Source: Oehlia diaphana
Lineage: Eukaryota > Glomeromycota > Glomeromycetes > Glomerales > Glomeraceae
Length of the DNA stretch: 64,000 nt
Direction: 5' to 3'
Assembly: GCA_003833135.1 (NCBI GenBank)
Contig: QZLH01000202.1
Span: forward strand, 22,688-86,687
Shown here piece after piece: positions 35,862 to 48,185 of this stretch (its first letter is position 1; every line of letters starts with the position of its first letter). The notes below the pieces were generated by a model. That model worked only from the letters and a program-made list of their open reading frames with translations, was not told where the DNA came from and made no database searches. The position numbers were made by a program, and so were the translations under genes.

Positions 35862-38495
35862 TAGAATATTTATTAAACTATATTCAGTATAATAAAATTT
35901 GTAAATTAAAATTTTAACAAATTGATTAATCAAAGATGGATAAAAAGGATTTACGCTCGCTTTTCTTTAAATGTCATTATAATGAATTACGGTATGGTAT
36001 ACTGTATCTGATGTCTGATCCGATATAGTTTAAATACAAGTTTATCATTGTTAAAAACGCCACTTGTTATCTGTTATTATTTTAAAACAAAAACAAAAGG
36101 ATTATAAGATACAAAATTAGAAAGTACCTTCTATATGAAGAAATACACTAATATTTATATAAACCTAATTTTTTTGATTTCATTTGAAATCAGCTTCTAT
36201 TCGAACAATAGATTTATTTTTTTTTACCAATATGTTACTTATTGTTATTGTCATTATTTTCGGAATATTATTATATTTAGTACAATATTTGTCTTGATTT
36301 GTTAGTTTCCCTATAAAAAGAGATGTTCGGAAATTACTGCGAGGATATCCTATAATACGTCCGGAAAAATGTCTAAAATCTCCGGAAAATGTACCAAAAT
36401 GTGGAAGATTTTGGACATTTCGATATCCAGACGACATATCCAGAATCCAGACATATCTGGAAAATGAGGTCAATTTCCAGCAAATTCGGAAATCCCCTTT
36501 TCATACTGTAGAGTTTATTTCTCAATTCTTTTTTTTTAAAAAAAATTGACAATTAGACGAATTTTTTTTATAGGGCTATTATAGGAACCTATCGCCATTT
36601 ATTATTGGATAATAGAATGCGTTTTGAGTGCGTTTTACTTAGTGATGCCGAATTGCCGATTTTATCCCATCGGTATTATGTATACACCGATGGATTTTTT
36701 TGTAAATTACTCCACCGGTATAAAAAAAGTACCGTATAACGGGGGACACAGTACCCCCGGGTATGATACAGATTTTAGAGGTTTTGACCTTATACCTCCC
36801 GTGAGTTTTTATTATTAGTAGATACATGTATGTATAAAACTTATAATAATTGTGTGCATGCGTAATACCTAGAAGTTCTTTTTTGTAGGGTACTGTGCAT
36901 AGAGGGTACTGTGGCCCGCAAAATACGGTATAAAAAAGTATAAAATCCATCGGTGTTTACGTCGTACACAATGAGGACTGGGTATCTAATAATTACTCCA
37001 TATACACCGATTCTCCCCTCCCTTCGGGGCATCGGTGAATATTTCAATTATTCATTGATACTCATTAATAATTAAAGCAATAAACCAACGCCGTTTAAAT
37101 TGTTAAATCACTAAAATTTACAGTAGATGCTTTTTTATTATTTTTTGAGTATTATAATTCATATTTCCATTTCAAACAATTTGAAAGTAAACGCATCTTA
37201 TATATTTTATATATAAAAATTAACTACTTTAAAATGCTTCTTTTTTTTTAAAAAAAATATATAAATTACTGCATTTATTTACATTTATTTATATCCTGTA
37301 TTGTTTTCTAAATTTATTCTTTTTATTGCATTTTTGCTTGCTCGGATTTTTATCTACCGGAAATAACGGTAAAAATATCAGTCGAAAACCGATATTCCAT
37401 CCAATAAAAAAGATAAACGTCAATATAATCGGATCAACGTTCTTCCTTTCACTTGATTAATAATACATATTTTATTTTATTAAAATAAAATTGATTAAGT
37501 TATTCACGTGGAATACAAAAATAAAATTACATACTATTTAAGGTCTAAACAATTTTGAAACACAACTTCCCAAATATCGACACGAGATTGACATTGTGAG
37601 GACATAAATGCTATTGTGTTCCCGATTTCTTTTCCTCTTCAGTTTAAATCAACTACATTGTAAATGTACCTTATCTAAAGATCCTAATCATTTTTAACAT
37701 TGATCTTTAACTGCTTTAGAAATCATTCAAAATATCATGTAATCTTGAGAAATCTTTGAAAAGAAAAATCAATCAATTTTTAATGGAGGAAAGCTTTTCA
37801 AAAGGAAATAGTGCAAGATAATCTATTCTCAAAATAGGTTCTTTCATATGAAGAATATAAAAAAGAACTTTCCGGGCTATGTAGCATAACTTTTGATTCG
37901 TATCTTTAAATTTTAAGCACTTAACCTTTTACTGCGTCATACTTAAAGAATGTACATATCTAAAAAATTTTGATAAGCAACTAATGTTCTTGATAAACTC
38001 TGTTACGCGTTAATTTGATTGGCGCCACAAAATTAAAATAATTTACACAAATTCGGCAATTTTACTTATAAAAAGTATTAAGAATGATGAAATCCTTACA
38101 AATTTTTTAAAAAAAAATTAAATAATTTTTGTGAGAAAAAATAGTCGTCTTTTTTTTTAAAATTTAATACAAAATCCTTAAAATATATTATGAGAAAAAA
38201 AATTACATAATTTTTTTTTTAATAATTTATGTGGCTCCAAAACGCGTACCGGGTAAAATCGATCCGGAAGTATTACATACGTTACCAATCAAAGTTTCTT
38301 TAAAAATCCCTTTCACTTTTAAACAGTTTACACAAAATATTTAGTATTACTAGGTAGGATAAGCTCAGTTTAACCGAAAAATAATTTATAAGCAAGAGTA
38401 AAAGAAAAAGAAAGATCACCGTCTATAAAATCACTCTATTTTTTCTTTTTCCCCCGTTTTTCATAATTTTTTTTTTCCATTACAAAAAAAAAATT
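35862..38495. other. Long intergenic region with repeats
   Basis: Contains TCCGGAAAATGT / ATATCCAGA words (36350-36475), the fold-back element at 36644-37040, and otherwise AT-rich DNA. The CT-rich stretch just before 38496 (TTTTTTCTTTTTCCCCCGTTTTT) is the likely leader of the MFS gene. No gene seen. Confidence 0.6.
36644..37040. repeat. Fold-back element of about 400 bp
   Basis: ACACCGATGGATTTT (36684-36698) and AAAATCCATCGGTGT (36943-36957) are inverted; CACAGTACCC (36748-36757) and GGGTACTGTG (twice, 36888-36897 and 36904-36913) are inverted further in; the outer ends carry GCCGAATTGCCGATTTTATCCCATCGGT and GGGGCATCGGTG words. It is less AT-rich than its surroundings and contains no intact coding frame. 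Confidence 0.65.
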
Positions 38496-40381
38496 ATGGC
38501 TACACATTCAAAGTCTGATGAACTTGAACCACTTTTATCACCAACTTCCCCAATTTCCCAAACTTCCCCAACTCCTCCAACTCTTAGAAAAAAAGAAACT
38601 CAAAAAGTATGGTATAAAACAGCTTCAGCTTATTGGCTATTACCATCATTTATGCTAATAGCTATAATAAATGGATTAGGCATAACCGTAAAAATACAAT
38701 TTTATTTAAGGGCTGTATGTTATGATTATTATTCAAACAAAAGTCAATTCATTTCTACTTCTTTTTTACTTAACCCAATTAATGATTACCCTGATGAATG
38801 GTGTAATAATGCTGATGTGCAAGCCATGACTTCTCGATTTCTCTTGATTTTGGATTTATGTTCTGCTGTTCCAGGTAAATAATCAAATAATTTTAATTTT
38901 TTTCCAAAAATGGAAATAAATTAATTTTAATTAAATTTTTTTTTTTCTTTTTACTTGTTTAGCGATATTTGTTCTTGCACCTCTTGGATTATTATCAGAC
39001 ATAAAAGGACGTAAAATATGTTTATTAATAGCAGTCGCAGGATCAATATTGACCACATTAAATATATTATTGGTCGGAAACTATATAGATACGTTTGGAA
39101 TATACTTTTTATTAGTAGGTGCATTATTTGATGGAATTACTGGTGGATTATTATCATTAATTTCGGCAAGTTACGCATATGCAACTGATTGTACCTCTCC
39201 AACACAAAGGTATATTTTTGTTTTGTCATCACGTTATTTGCTGCGGCAAGAAAAATTTTAATCTTCGTTTTTTTATTGTCAATAGGAGTGTGATATTTGG
39301 ATGGATGCAAGGTGCATTTTTTGCAGGATTTATAGGACCAACGATAGGAGGATGGATAATAGAATTAACAGATAATTTACTTTCAGTATTTTATGTAATG
39401 ATCGCAGTTTATATTATGACATTTTTTTATTTTCTTTTTATTTTACCTGAATCTTTAACAAAAGAAAAATTATCGGAAAATTTAAAACGTCAACAAGAAT
39501 CAAATTCAACATTTGATAGGAATCACTTATTTAAATCATGGATAATTTATAGTATTATAAAACCTTTAAATATATTATTTGAAAAAAATAATAGAAATAA
39601 TAATAATAATAATGGTTTTTTTACAAAATATTCATTATTAATATTAGCTTCTATTAATACTTTATTAACAACTGCTATAATGGGCATACAGGCTATATTT
39701 TTATTATATGTAACTTTGGTATTTAAATGGTCATTAGTTGATCAAGGTTATTATTTTATTATACTTGGTGTTTCAAGAGTAATAGTTTTATTTATCTTAT
39801 TCCCTTTATTAATATCAAATATCAAAAGGAATATTCTTTTAAATAATATAAAAAATAATATTCAAATTAATATTGATAATAATAATGACGATGAACCAAT
39901 TTCTATTGAGGATAATGAAGAAAAACATTTAAGAAAATATGAAGTTTGGATTCTTAGATTAGCATTATTTATTGATGTGCTTGCTTATGCCGGGTATGGT
40001 TTAGCAACTTCCAGTTCTATGTTCGTCGTAGGTAAGTAACAATATGATTTTTTTTTCTATACATTTTTTTATAGTTTTAAATTTCATCTTTCTAAATTTC
40101 TTTTTTTTCTTTATATAGCGTCAGTAATAGCTTCATTAGGTAGTGTTTCTAGTTCGGTAATAAAATCACTACAAACAAATTTAGTAGCTCCATCTCAAAT
40201 AGGTCAATTATTAGGCGCATTATGTGTATTAGATTCAATCGGTCGTATAATTTCTCCTGTTGTATTTAATGCTTTATATTCTATATTAGTTGTAACTTCT
40301 CCTCATTTAATTTGGTATGGTATAACTTTTCTAATAGCAGCTGCTTTTTTATTATCTTTCGGTATAGTTCCAAAGCACTAA
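38496..40381 (+). CDS. Major facilitator superfamily transporter
   Basis: Exons 38496-38874, 38963-39209, 39286-40031, 40119-40381 join to 544 residues. The N-terminus is a cytosolic Ser/Pro-rich stretch with an acidic dileucine-like 'DELEPLLSP'. About 12 hydrophobic segments follow, split by a large N/D-rich central loop, as in MFS proteins. The loop 2-3 signature is present as 'GLLSDIKGRKICL' and the TM5 region reads 'GFIGPTIGGWIIE'. The arrangement resembles the SLC46 / tetracycline-resistance-like branch, whose substrates in fungi are mostly unknown. The dileucine motif suggests vacuolar or endosomal sorting (inference). Confidence 0.9.
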
Positions 40382-40860
40382 GGATATTATTTTATTTTTA
40401 TTTATTATTTTTTTTATTTTTTCTGTAAAATATCTTATGAAAACGTATATACGTATGTTATACTCTTAAACTATGATATCAGTAAATTCCAGAATTTAAG
40501 TAGGATAAAAAATTTTTGCATTTACATTTTAATTATAAATTATAAAGCAATGCATTTAAACATTAAGATATTTTATAGATATTGTTTTTATTTTATTACC
40601 TTTGTAGTATTCTAACAAATTTAAACTAAACCCATTTCTTTAAATCACTTCCTTTCTTATTATACCTACATAAAATTTAAACCTCTTAAAAATGAAAAAA
40701 AACCTCTTATACCTTTCCTTTTCAGAAAAAAAGCAAATGAAAAAAAAGCTATTTACATTATATAAAAGAAATTTTATATGAATTAGCTAGAATAAAACTG
40801 AGGGGGATAAAAAAAAAATAAAATTCAATGCTATAATGACATTTGACAAATTTTTGTTGT
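40382..40860. other. Intergenic, convergent 3' flanks
   Basis: AT-rich 3' flanks of the MFS and Mei2-like genes; nothing else seen. Confidence 0.6.
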
Positions 40861-43800
40861 TTACGGTTGTTGAGATTGTTGGGGTTGTTGAGATTGTTGG
40901 GGTTGTTGGGGTGATGTTTGATTTGATGACTGAGGTGAAGAAACATAATGATTTATAAATGATGTTAATTGTTGTTGAGATTGAATTGGTTGCTGTTGTG
41001 TTGGTAATGATTCATAGGGATTTGAATAAGATGTAACTTGTTGAAAAGGTTGTTGCTGAGAAATTAAAGGATATTGAAAACCAACGTGTTGTTGGCTATT
41101 AATGTTATTATAAGGAGTGTATTGATTAGTGCCAACATATTGTTGCTGCTGTTGTAACAAAGCAGAATTCGCTTCAATTTGTTGTTTTTGAACCTATTTA
41201 AAAAAAATAAGATAATAAGTATGTTTATTATTTTATTCATTATGAAATTTATTAGTATTAAAATGTATCATAAATTTACGTACCAATAAAGCCAACAATT
41301 CATTAACGCGAATCGAGTTAGATTTTTGAATGTTATTATTATTATTCTTATCTGAAGTAATAGCTTGTGAAGTTTGAAGGTTTTGACCAGCACTAATCTC
41401 ATTAACAATCGCATTTAAAAATGCGGGATTCACAACAGGATTAACACCTGGAGTAATTCCCAACGCATTATTATTATAAACCGTATTACCTAATACAGGA
41501 TTCACTGTATTACAATTGATTGAAGGTGTAAACGTTGCGTGATTATGCATTTGTGATATTCCAACAAGTCCTGGAAACAACGGCCCACTTGACTGTGGAG
41601 CTTGGGTCTGAACTTGTATTTGAGCCTGTGCCTGTGCCTGTGCTTGTGCGGTAACTTGAGCTAATTGTGTAGCCGCGATCATAGAAATCATCTAACGTGT
41701 AGATGCAAAAATAAATATAATTTACATAATTTAAGATTCGCAAAAAAAAAAATCTATTCACAAACCTGTTGAACCTTATTAGCTTGTTCCAAACGTTCCG
41801 TTTCCGACTTAATTACACGATTAATAATTAAAAAATAAACGAATATAAAAATTATTATAAAAGGCTGGTTTAAATATTTTAAATATTTACCAATGGTCCA
41901 AAATCGATCATATTTTTGTTTTCGGCCTTCATGTGAGCGAATTGAGTTTGAGATATAACCCGTTGATTTGGTGGCGAAGAATTTTGTGAGGATTGTGGTG
42001 AAGGAAATGCCGCTAAAAAAACATTATGAATTAATTTCAAACTAATATTGTTTGAATATTTACTCAAATTTACCTCCATTATACCCATTTTCAGGCGAAT
42101 ATTCGTTAACATCTCGGGCTATTTCAATTAGAAGTAAAGCATTTCAACAACAAAAAAATTAGAAAACTAAAAATAATTCAATTTTTTATTTACCACATGG
42201 GTATCCATTTTCAGGGTAACATTGATTCATTTCACCAGCTAATAAATAAAATATAAATATAAACATGAATTTATGATACTGGTCACAAATTTATAATTTC
42301 ACTACTTACTTAAAAGTTGTGGACTCAATCGATTAAGAAAATCTTCAACTTCAGTTGGTCTATTGATAAAATTTTCATCGGCATGTTCGTGAAACGGAAT
42401 TCTTTCGAATTTATTAACATCTGTAGGGCGATTAATTGCCAATTCGTTTCCTCTTATTGAGAGACGATTTATTATATTTCCCGCTCTTTGTCTTGAAAAT
42501 AAAAATTATGTAAATATAACTTTTTTTGGCTTTAAAATAAATTAGCGATTAGGAAATACTTACTTCGCAGATACATCCCAAGCAAATTTACAATCAAAAT
42601 ATCCTCCATTATATTCTGCATTTAATGTTGCATCATGAGCGCGTATACATGCTCGACTATCCCAGAATTCTACAAACCTTTGACTACATAATCGCATCAA
42701 TTAATAATTATCCCAAATAGATATAAATAAATATATGTATAATAATAAAACATTTACTTTGGATGAGTACGATATTCTCTAACAATTTTGACTTCACCAA
42801 ATTGAGAAAAATGACTTATTAATGCATCATTATCAAGTGGAACTTTTCCCTCTTTTAGTGTTATAAAAAGTGTACCCTAAAACGTTTATAGAACAGGAAT
42901 TACTAAATATTAAGTTCAAAAAAAAAATTTATAATTAATCTAGTAATTACCTGATTCTTATCCCTATCACAATAAATTAATTCTTCATTCTCTTTTGGTA
43001 ATGAATAATGTACATCAATCTGAAAATTCGATCAGCGAAGGTTAATAAATGTGTTAAAATAGTGATTAAGTTAATATATTGATTTGATTTACCTTGCGGC
43101 CTCCAAATTCATAGTTCTGCATCTCTACCTTTGCTTTCTCGGCAGCTCGAATATCATACTGACAAGTATAAGAAAATAAAATGATAATTGTAAAAATAAA
43201 ATGATTGACGCGTCTCAAAAATATAATGATGGGAGAATCGAAATTAGATATCAAAAAAATATTTTTTAAGTCTTAATCATGTAACTTATGTAAATTAAAC
43301 GCGTCAAATTGATCAAGCTACATAAATTCTCGTATACTCATTTTGGTAATTATCAATCAAAAAAGGAAAAGAAAAAGCAAAAGAAATTTAATAAAATAAA
43401 AGATAGTAGCAAATGCTGATGGCTTACAAAACTAAGAAATAACATTCCTCTCTTCTCAATTATATCAAAGATATCTCTTATCTCTCCATACTCTTCAAAT
43501 TTCGACCGAACAAGTTCAGTTTTAGTACCATACTATATAATTTGAAACAAAAAGCAAAGAACATTATGTAAATCCCAATGAACAAATAGCGAGTAATTAG
43601 GATAAATTACGTATCATCTTGTTTAACCAGATGTTCAGAAATTAATTTACGTTTTATCTTTTTTTTAATGATCACTTAGTTAATGACTATACCTGAATAT
43701 TTCTAATGAACAAGGTTCGACAAGGACGTTCAAGCGCAAGACGCGCTTCAAGAAAAGCGGGATCATTTTTATTAATTTTAACATTAGTGTCTTGGCCACC

Positions 43801-44416
43801 ATGTTCATTACCTAACAATAAATAATTAATGATAAAGATAAGAGAGAAAAAAAAAATAATAGTTCAATTTAATTATTTACGAAGATATAATGAATTTGTA
43901 AAATAATTCTGCAAACTTAAAAAATTAAAATTAAAAAGGATTATTTTTCTTTAAATAAAAAAAAAATCTCATTTTATTAAATGAAATATAATACAAATAT
44001 CAAGTATATCACAAATAAATTAACAATTCATACAATAAAAAAAAAAGGTTGAAGTTCAAAAAAACGCGCGAGATGAAATAAAATATGTGGCTGATAACAT
44101 ATTATTGGACCAATCGACTTATTCTTTGGCCTATAATACTTAAAAATTTGGATGAAAAAATTTAAAATAAAAATTTACCGTTTATAAGAAGGTCAAACAT
44201 ATTTGGGGCTGGAGGTGGCTCGAAAGTTTTAGTCTCGTCCCAAAAAGGACTTGGAGGTTGAAGACCGCGAAATTGTGGATTTCTATCAAAGGGTATATTT
44301 CCACCCGGAACTCTTAAACTTTTCCCGCGACCACGTCCTTTACATTTAATGACATTAACGTTACTAAGGGGTTTTCGTTCAGGGTAAGGATTATGACGTT
44401 CTTTGAGACGATCCAT
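40861..44416 (-). CDS. Mei2-like RNA-binding protein (two RRMs, Gln-rich C-terminus)
   Basis: Fourteen exons: 44416-44179, 43811-43693, 43532-43428, 43158-43093, 43019-42951, 42876-42758, 42683-42564, 42491-42310, 42238-42194, 42118-42074, 42012-41891, 41807-41766, 41691-41284, 41193-40861; phases join to 670 residues. RRM1: 'RTLFIRNIQYGTK...YGEIRDIFDIIEKRGMLFLSF', continued by 'YDIRAAEKAKVEMQN'. RRM2: 'NQGTLFITL...FGEVKIVREYR', then 'RFVEFWDSRACIRAHDATL'. The 'IDVHYSLPK' link between them is typical of Mei2-like proteins. The C-terminal third is Gln-rich (QAQAQA, QQQQQ, SQQP). The third, C-terminal RRM that binds meiRNA in fission-yeast Mei2 is not seen. Family members control meiosis or differentiation through RNA. 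The N-terminus is basic, with Arg/Gly ('CKGRGRGKS'). Confidence 0.8.
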
Positions 44417-45560
44417 TAAGATAAATTTCTTATTAAGAAATAATCGTATATATAATCAAAGAAACAACTTTTTTTTTTACAAATATAATAATTGCTCGAG
44501 TTAAAGGAGGATTTTTTTTAAAGTTTCGTTATGAACTCCTTTTATAATAGTAATTATTTATGTACATTAACCTTCCACAAACTTACGCGACTGCTTGAAA
44601 GGTTAACGCGAATAATTACACAATTCATAAAGGAAATCCGTCACTCATACTTTGCACATAAGCACGAGTTTCATAAAGTGGCTTAGATAAAAGATAAGTA
44701 GTCTATATCAAGACTATCATAGAATGTCAAATTACTTAGAGAGGACTAATGGTATTCATTTTTGTTAGGGGTTGTTTCTATATTTAATCACGTCCCAACT
44801 TAACGTAACCCGTGATTGTTATCGTCTTGATACATAATACAAATTTCGGAGAATTTTATTTATTGCTTTGTAATATTACTAGTCTTTAACAAACAAATAA
44901 ATAATAGGCTTTTCTAAAAAAAAAAAAATGAATGATTTCCATAAAAGATGCAATCTAATTTATCACATGGGATTTACCGTTTTAAAGTGGTGTTGAAAAT
45001 AATTTTCTTGACGAGGAATCTCGAATGTAAAAAGTAAATCAAATTATTATAACATTGCATTTAAATAGAATTCACAACGAATCTCGAATGTAAAGTACGT
45101 TGCAATTGAATGCATTGTTCAACTTTATTAACTACTTTTTCATAATTTATTAATTGAGATAAAACTTTTAGTTAAATACACTTTTTTTCATTAGTTATTA
45201 AATAATCCTTAATTAACTAAAATATAAAGGGTTAAGAGTTTGATGTGGAAATTAATGTAAAAAACTGTGTGTTAAATCAGTAAATATATAATATATAGAC
45301 ATGAATTTAATAATTCATAGATTAATAATTATTTTCTAACGAATAAAATATTTAAAATTAAATAAATAATTTTTAATTTTAGAATTAAATTTTTTACATT
45401 ACCTGAAATTTATTTATATAATAATAAAATTGATCTGAAAATCAGATGTCAAATTAATATTTAACTGTTATAAAATGGTTATAATAAAAAATTGATTATT
45501 AATCCCCTAAAAAGTCTTTTATTTTTCCAAAATTTCATTCGCCTTCGACGACAAATAATT
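44417..45560. other. Intergenic region
   Basis: Upstream region of the Mei2-like gene and 3' flank of the DUF4050 gene. A short direct repeat, ATCTCGAATGTAAA, occurs at about 45018 and 45080. No gene seen. Confidence 0.55.
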
Positions 45561-46215
45561 CTAATGCAGGGAAGCTTGATCATTTGAATTTGACGGAAGA
45601 TCAGACGGCTGATCTTTAGGCCAAACTCCATCTCTTTGCCATCCACTTACTAATATCTTTATCTGTTAGGAAATCAATAAATAGATAAATACATAAACAG
45701 AAAATATATACGTCAAATGCGCATAATAACTATTTACAACATACCACATAAGGCAATGGAACTGGCTTTGCCAACTTTTTCTTTTCATGAATCAACGAAT
45801 CGTATATTGAATGGTAATTATTTGGTGTAATATTAGCTAATGCAGGGTTATTACGGTTGGACGAAGATTCTGGATTGCTATTGTTTCCTCTAATCCACAG
45901 TTCCCGTCTTTTATTCCATAGCTCTAATCCATATTCTCCACTTGAACCATTACTACTATCAACATCATTCTTCTCTGGAGCTATTGTTGAAGAAATATGA
46001 GAGTCATAAAAAGAACTTGACATTGGTTGCGTTGTGCTAAACGGTTGGTGTTCAATATGTTGTGAATTGTGAACACTATTATGATTAGTAATAGCGTTAG
46101 AAAGTCCGTTATTAAATTGAGGATTTGAATTTACATTAAAATCATTATTTTGAAAAGTGGAAATATCGTCCATTTCCTTTGTACGTGTAAGAGTAGTAAA
46201 CGATTGTTCAGCCAT
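45561..46215 (-). CDS. DUF4050-like protein
   Basis: Exons 46215-45745 and 45662-45561 join to 190 residues. A disordered, Asn/Ser/Gln-rich N-terminal half is followed by a conserved core: 'LELWNKRRELWIRG', then 'YHSIYDSLIHEKKKLAKPVPLPYVV', then across the intron 'IKILVSGWQRDGVWPKDQPSD'. This W-rich order fits the fungal DUF4050 family, to which the fission-yeast TORC1-pathway protein Gag1 has been assigned; the family call is from memory of the motif and moderate. The gene is divergent to the NIPSNAP gene with 184 bp between start codons. Confidence 0.6.
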
Positions 46216-46399
46216 TTATTACGTGTTATGGGCTTATATTAAGAAAGCTTCTCCAAATATATATCTGATATGACCTAACGGAAAATTGTTAATTGTTAGG
46301 TAATACAGGTAAATACAATGAATCCTAATTGGTCGATCTGGCATAAATTTAATAAATTTACGTAATGAAAAATGCTGTTTCTCCACAACTTGCCTACAG
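46216..46399. promoter_or_regulatory. Shared divergent promoter, DUF4050-like and NIPSNAP genes
   Basis: 184 bp between opposite start codons. It contains ATTGGTCGATC (about 46329-46339), an ATTGG box on the plus strand, and no other recognisable site. Confidence 0.45.
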
Positions 46400-48036
46400 A
46401 TGATCGACATTAGATCTACGATATATAAAGCTTATGCTCGAGACATAGTTAAACGAACTTCCGCCATGATTTTGCAAAAATCAAGTGTTTTTAAAAACTT
46501 TTTTAATTTAACCTTAGCTACGCTTGCAAAAAATAAAAGTGCTCATGGTTCGATTCGACTATTAAGTTCTATTTCTGAAGATAAGTCGGAAACAGACAAT
46601 AAGGATAAAAAGAGTTCAATATTTCAAGAAATATTTTATGGAAACCCACAAATCAAGGAAGAAGAAAGTCAAGCTCATTCAAAGTTAATAGCGCGCGGAA
46701 AATATGTTCACGAAATACAAAGTATATATTTATCTTCAAAATAAAAGATTTTCATAAAAATAAATCTAACCTAGCTCCGTCTTTTCTTATGGAATAGAAC
46801 ATAAGATAAAACCTGATTGCGTAGAAGATTATATTAAACTTATGTAAGTTAAAATCAGATTATTTTTTAAACTTTAAATGATCACTTATTTATTGTTTAA
46901 TATAAAGCTCCGAGCATTATCCTCGCATTGCCAATAATCCGAAAAATTCGGTCCATTTGTGCGGTAGTTGGCAAACAGAAATTGGAGACCTTGATAGTTT
47001 TTGTGAGTTTTTGTGATTTATTATTATTATTAAAGACTCTTTGATGAATAAAATTTAATATTTTATCGAACACAGTTCATATCTGGGAATATCAAGGATA
47101 TACTGGCTATCATGAAACTCTCATCCAATTAAAGAATGATCAAGTTTGTGCTTTTGTTATTTATTATTTAATTATAAAAAATAATCGGAATTATTTTAAC
47201 TTTAATGTCTTACATTCTTAGTATTATCAAAAATTTGTTAAAGAATTGCGTCCCATGCTTCAAAATCGGAAAAGCCAAATTTGCCTGGAATTTGCCTTCT
47301 GGGCAACAAGTCCTCCAGCTGCTCTTGGAGGAATCTACGAATTAAGGTCTTACAGACTCAAAGTACGACTAATAGACTCCTTTATTTTATAAATTCTCTT
47401 ATAAACTTGAAATATTCACACATTTATTATATATCAGCCCGGCAGATTATTGGAATGGGAAAACCACTGGTAATTAAAATCTAGACCGCTCCAAAGTCAC
47501 GTGAATTAGAGTCTAATGTTGTTGCGTATTATTACAGGAAAAGCGGACTTGAGTGTCGTAGACAATTTTGTGAACCCGTCGGGGCATGGTTTTGTCAATT
47601 GGTGTGCTATTAAATACTTTTTTTGTGAATGAACGCTGGTATGCTTTAATTAGTACTAACAACTATATTCAATTTTTTACGAACATGTATACTGTACACC
47701 AACCAACTTAACTAATAGGGGGAATTAAATTTTGTACATCATATGTGGCAATATCCGTAAGTTTAACAAAGCAATACACGAATCTTTTCAAAGAATATTT
47801 ATAAATATAATGTCTATTTTTAGCGACCTTGAAAGTCGTAAGATAACTCGTGAGCAAGCATGGAATGTAGACGGATGGGCCGACACTGTATATAAAACGG
47901 GTATTTAGATATATTAAATTGCTAAATTTAATGTTCTTGTATATTCATTGACTTATTTATCTTTCTGACAGTGCGATTGGTCCGAAAAATGGAATCAAAC
48001 ATTTTGGTTCCTCTTCCATTTAGTCCACTTAGATAA
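46400..48036 (+). CDS. NIPSNAP: NIPSNAP-family mitochondrial protein
   Basis: Ten exons: 46400-46721, 46798-46843, 46908-47002, 47076-47143, 47222-47362, 47438-47469, 47538-47601, 47719-47756, 47824-47900, 47972-48036; phases join to 315 residues. An Arg/Lys/Ser-rich N-terminus (MIDIRSTIYKAYARDIVKRT) looks like a mitochondrial presequence. Family signatures: 'LIARGKYVHEIQ', 'HLCGSWQTEIGDLD', 'HIWEYQGYTGYHE' (first ferredoxin-like barrel half), then 'GGIYELRSYRLKPGRLLEWE' and 'ELNFVHHMWQYPDLESR' (second half). NIPSNAPs act at the mitochondrial surface or matrix, and in animals signal mitophagy. Exons as small as 32-38 nt are required and all keep frame. Confidence 0.93.
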
Positions 48037-48185
48037 TATGCGTTAATAATATTGGATAAGACTAGAGGATAATTAAAATTTATTTATTTATTTATTTATA
48101 TGATTATTATAATAATACGCTTTTATTAATTCTAGACCGAAAATTCCTTTTTCAATAAATAATTCTTGATTCCTGCATTGTTAAC

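Noticed and set aside
36624..37047. Three frames of 64-103 codons within the fold-back repeat
   Set aside because: They arise from the less AT-rich repeat; no similarity, and the frames on opposite strands mirror the inverted arms.
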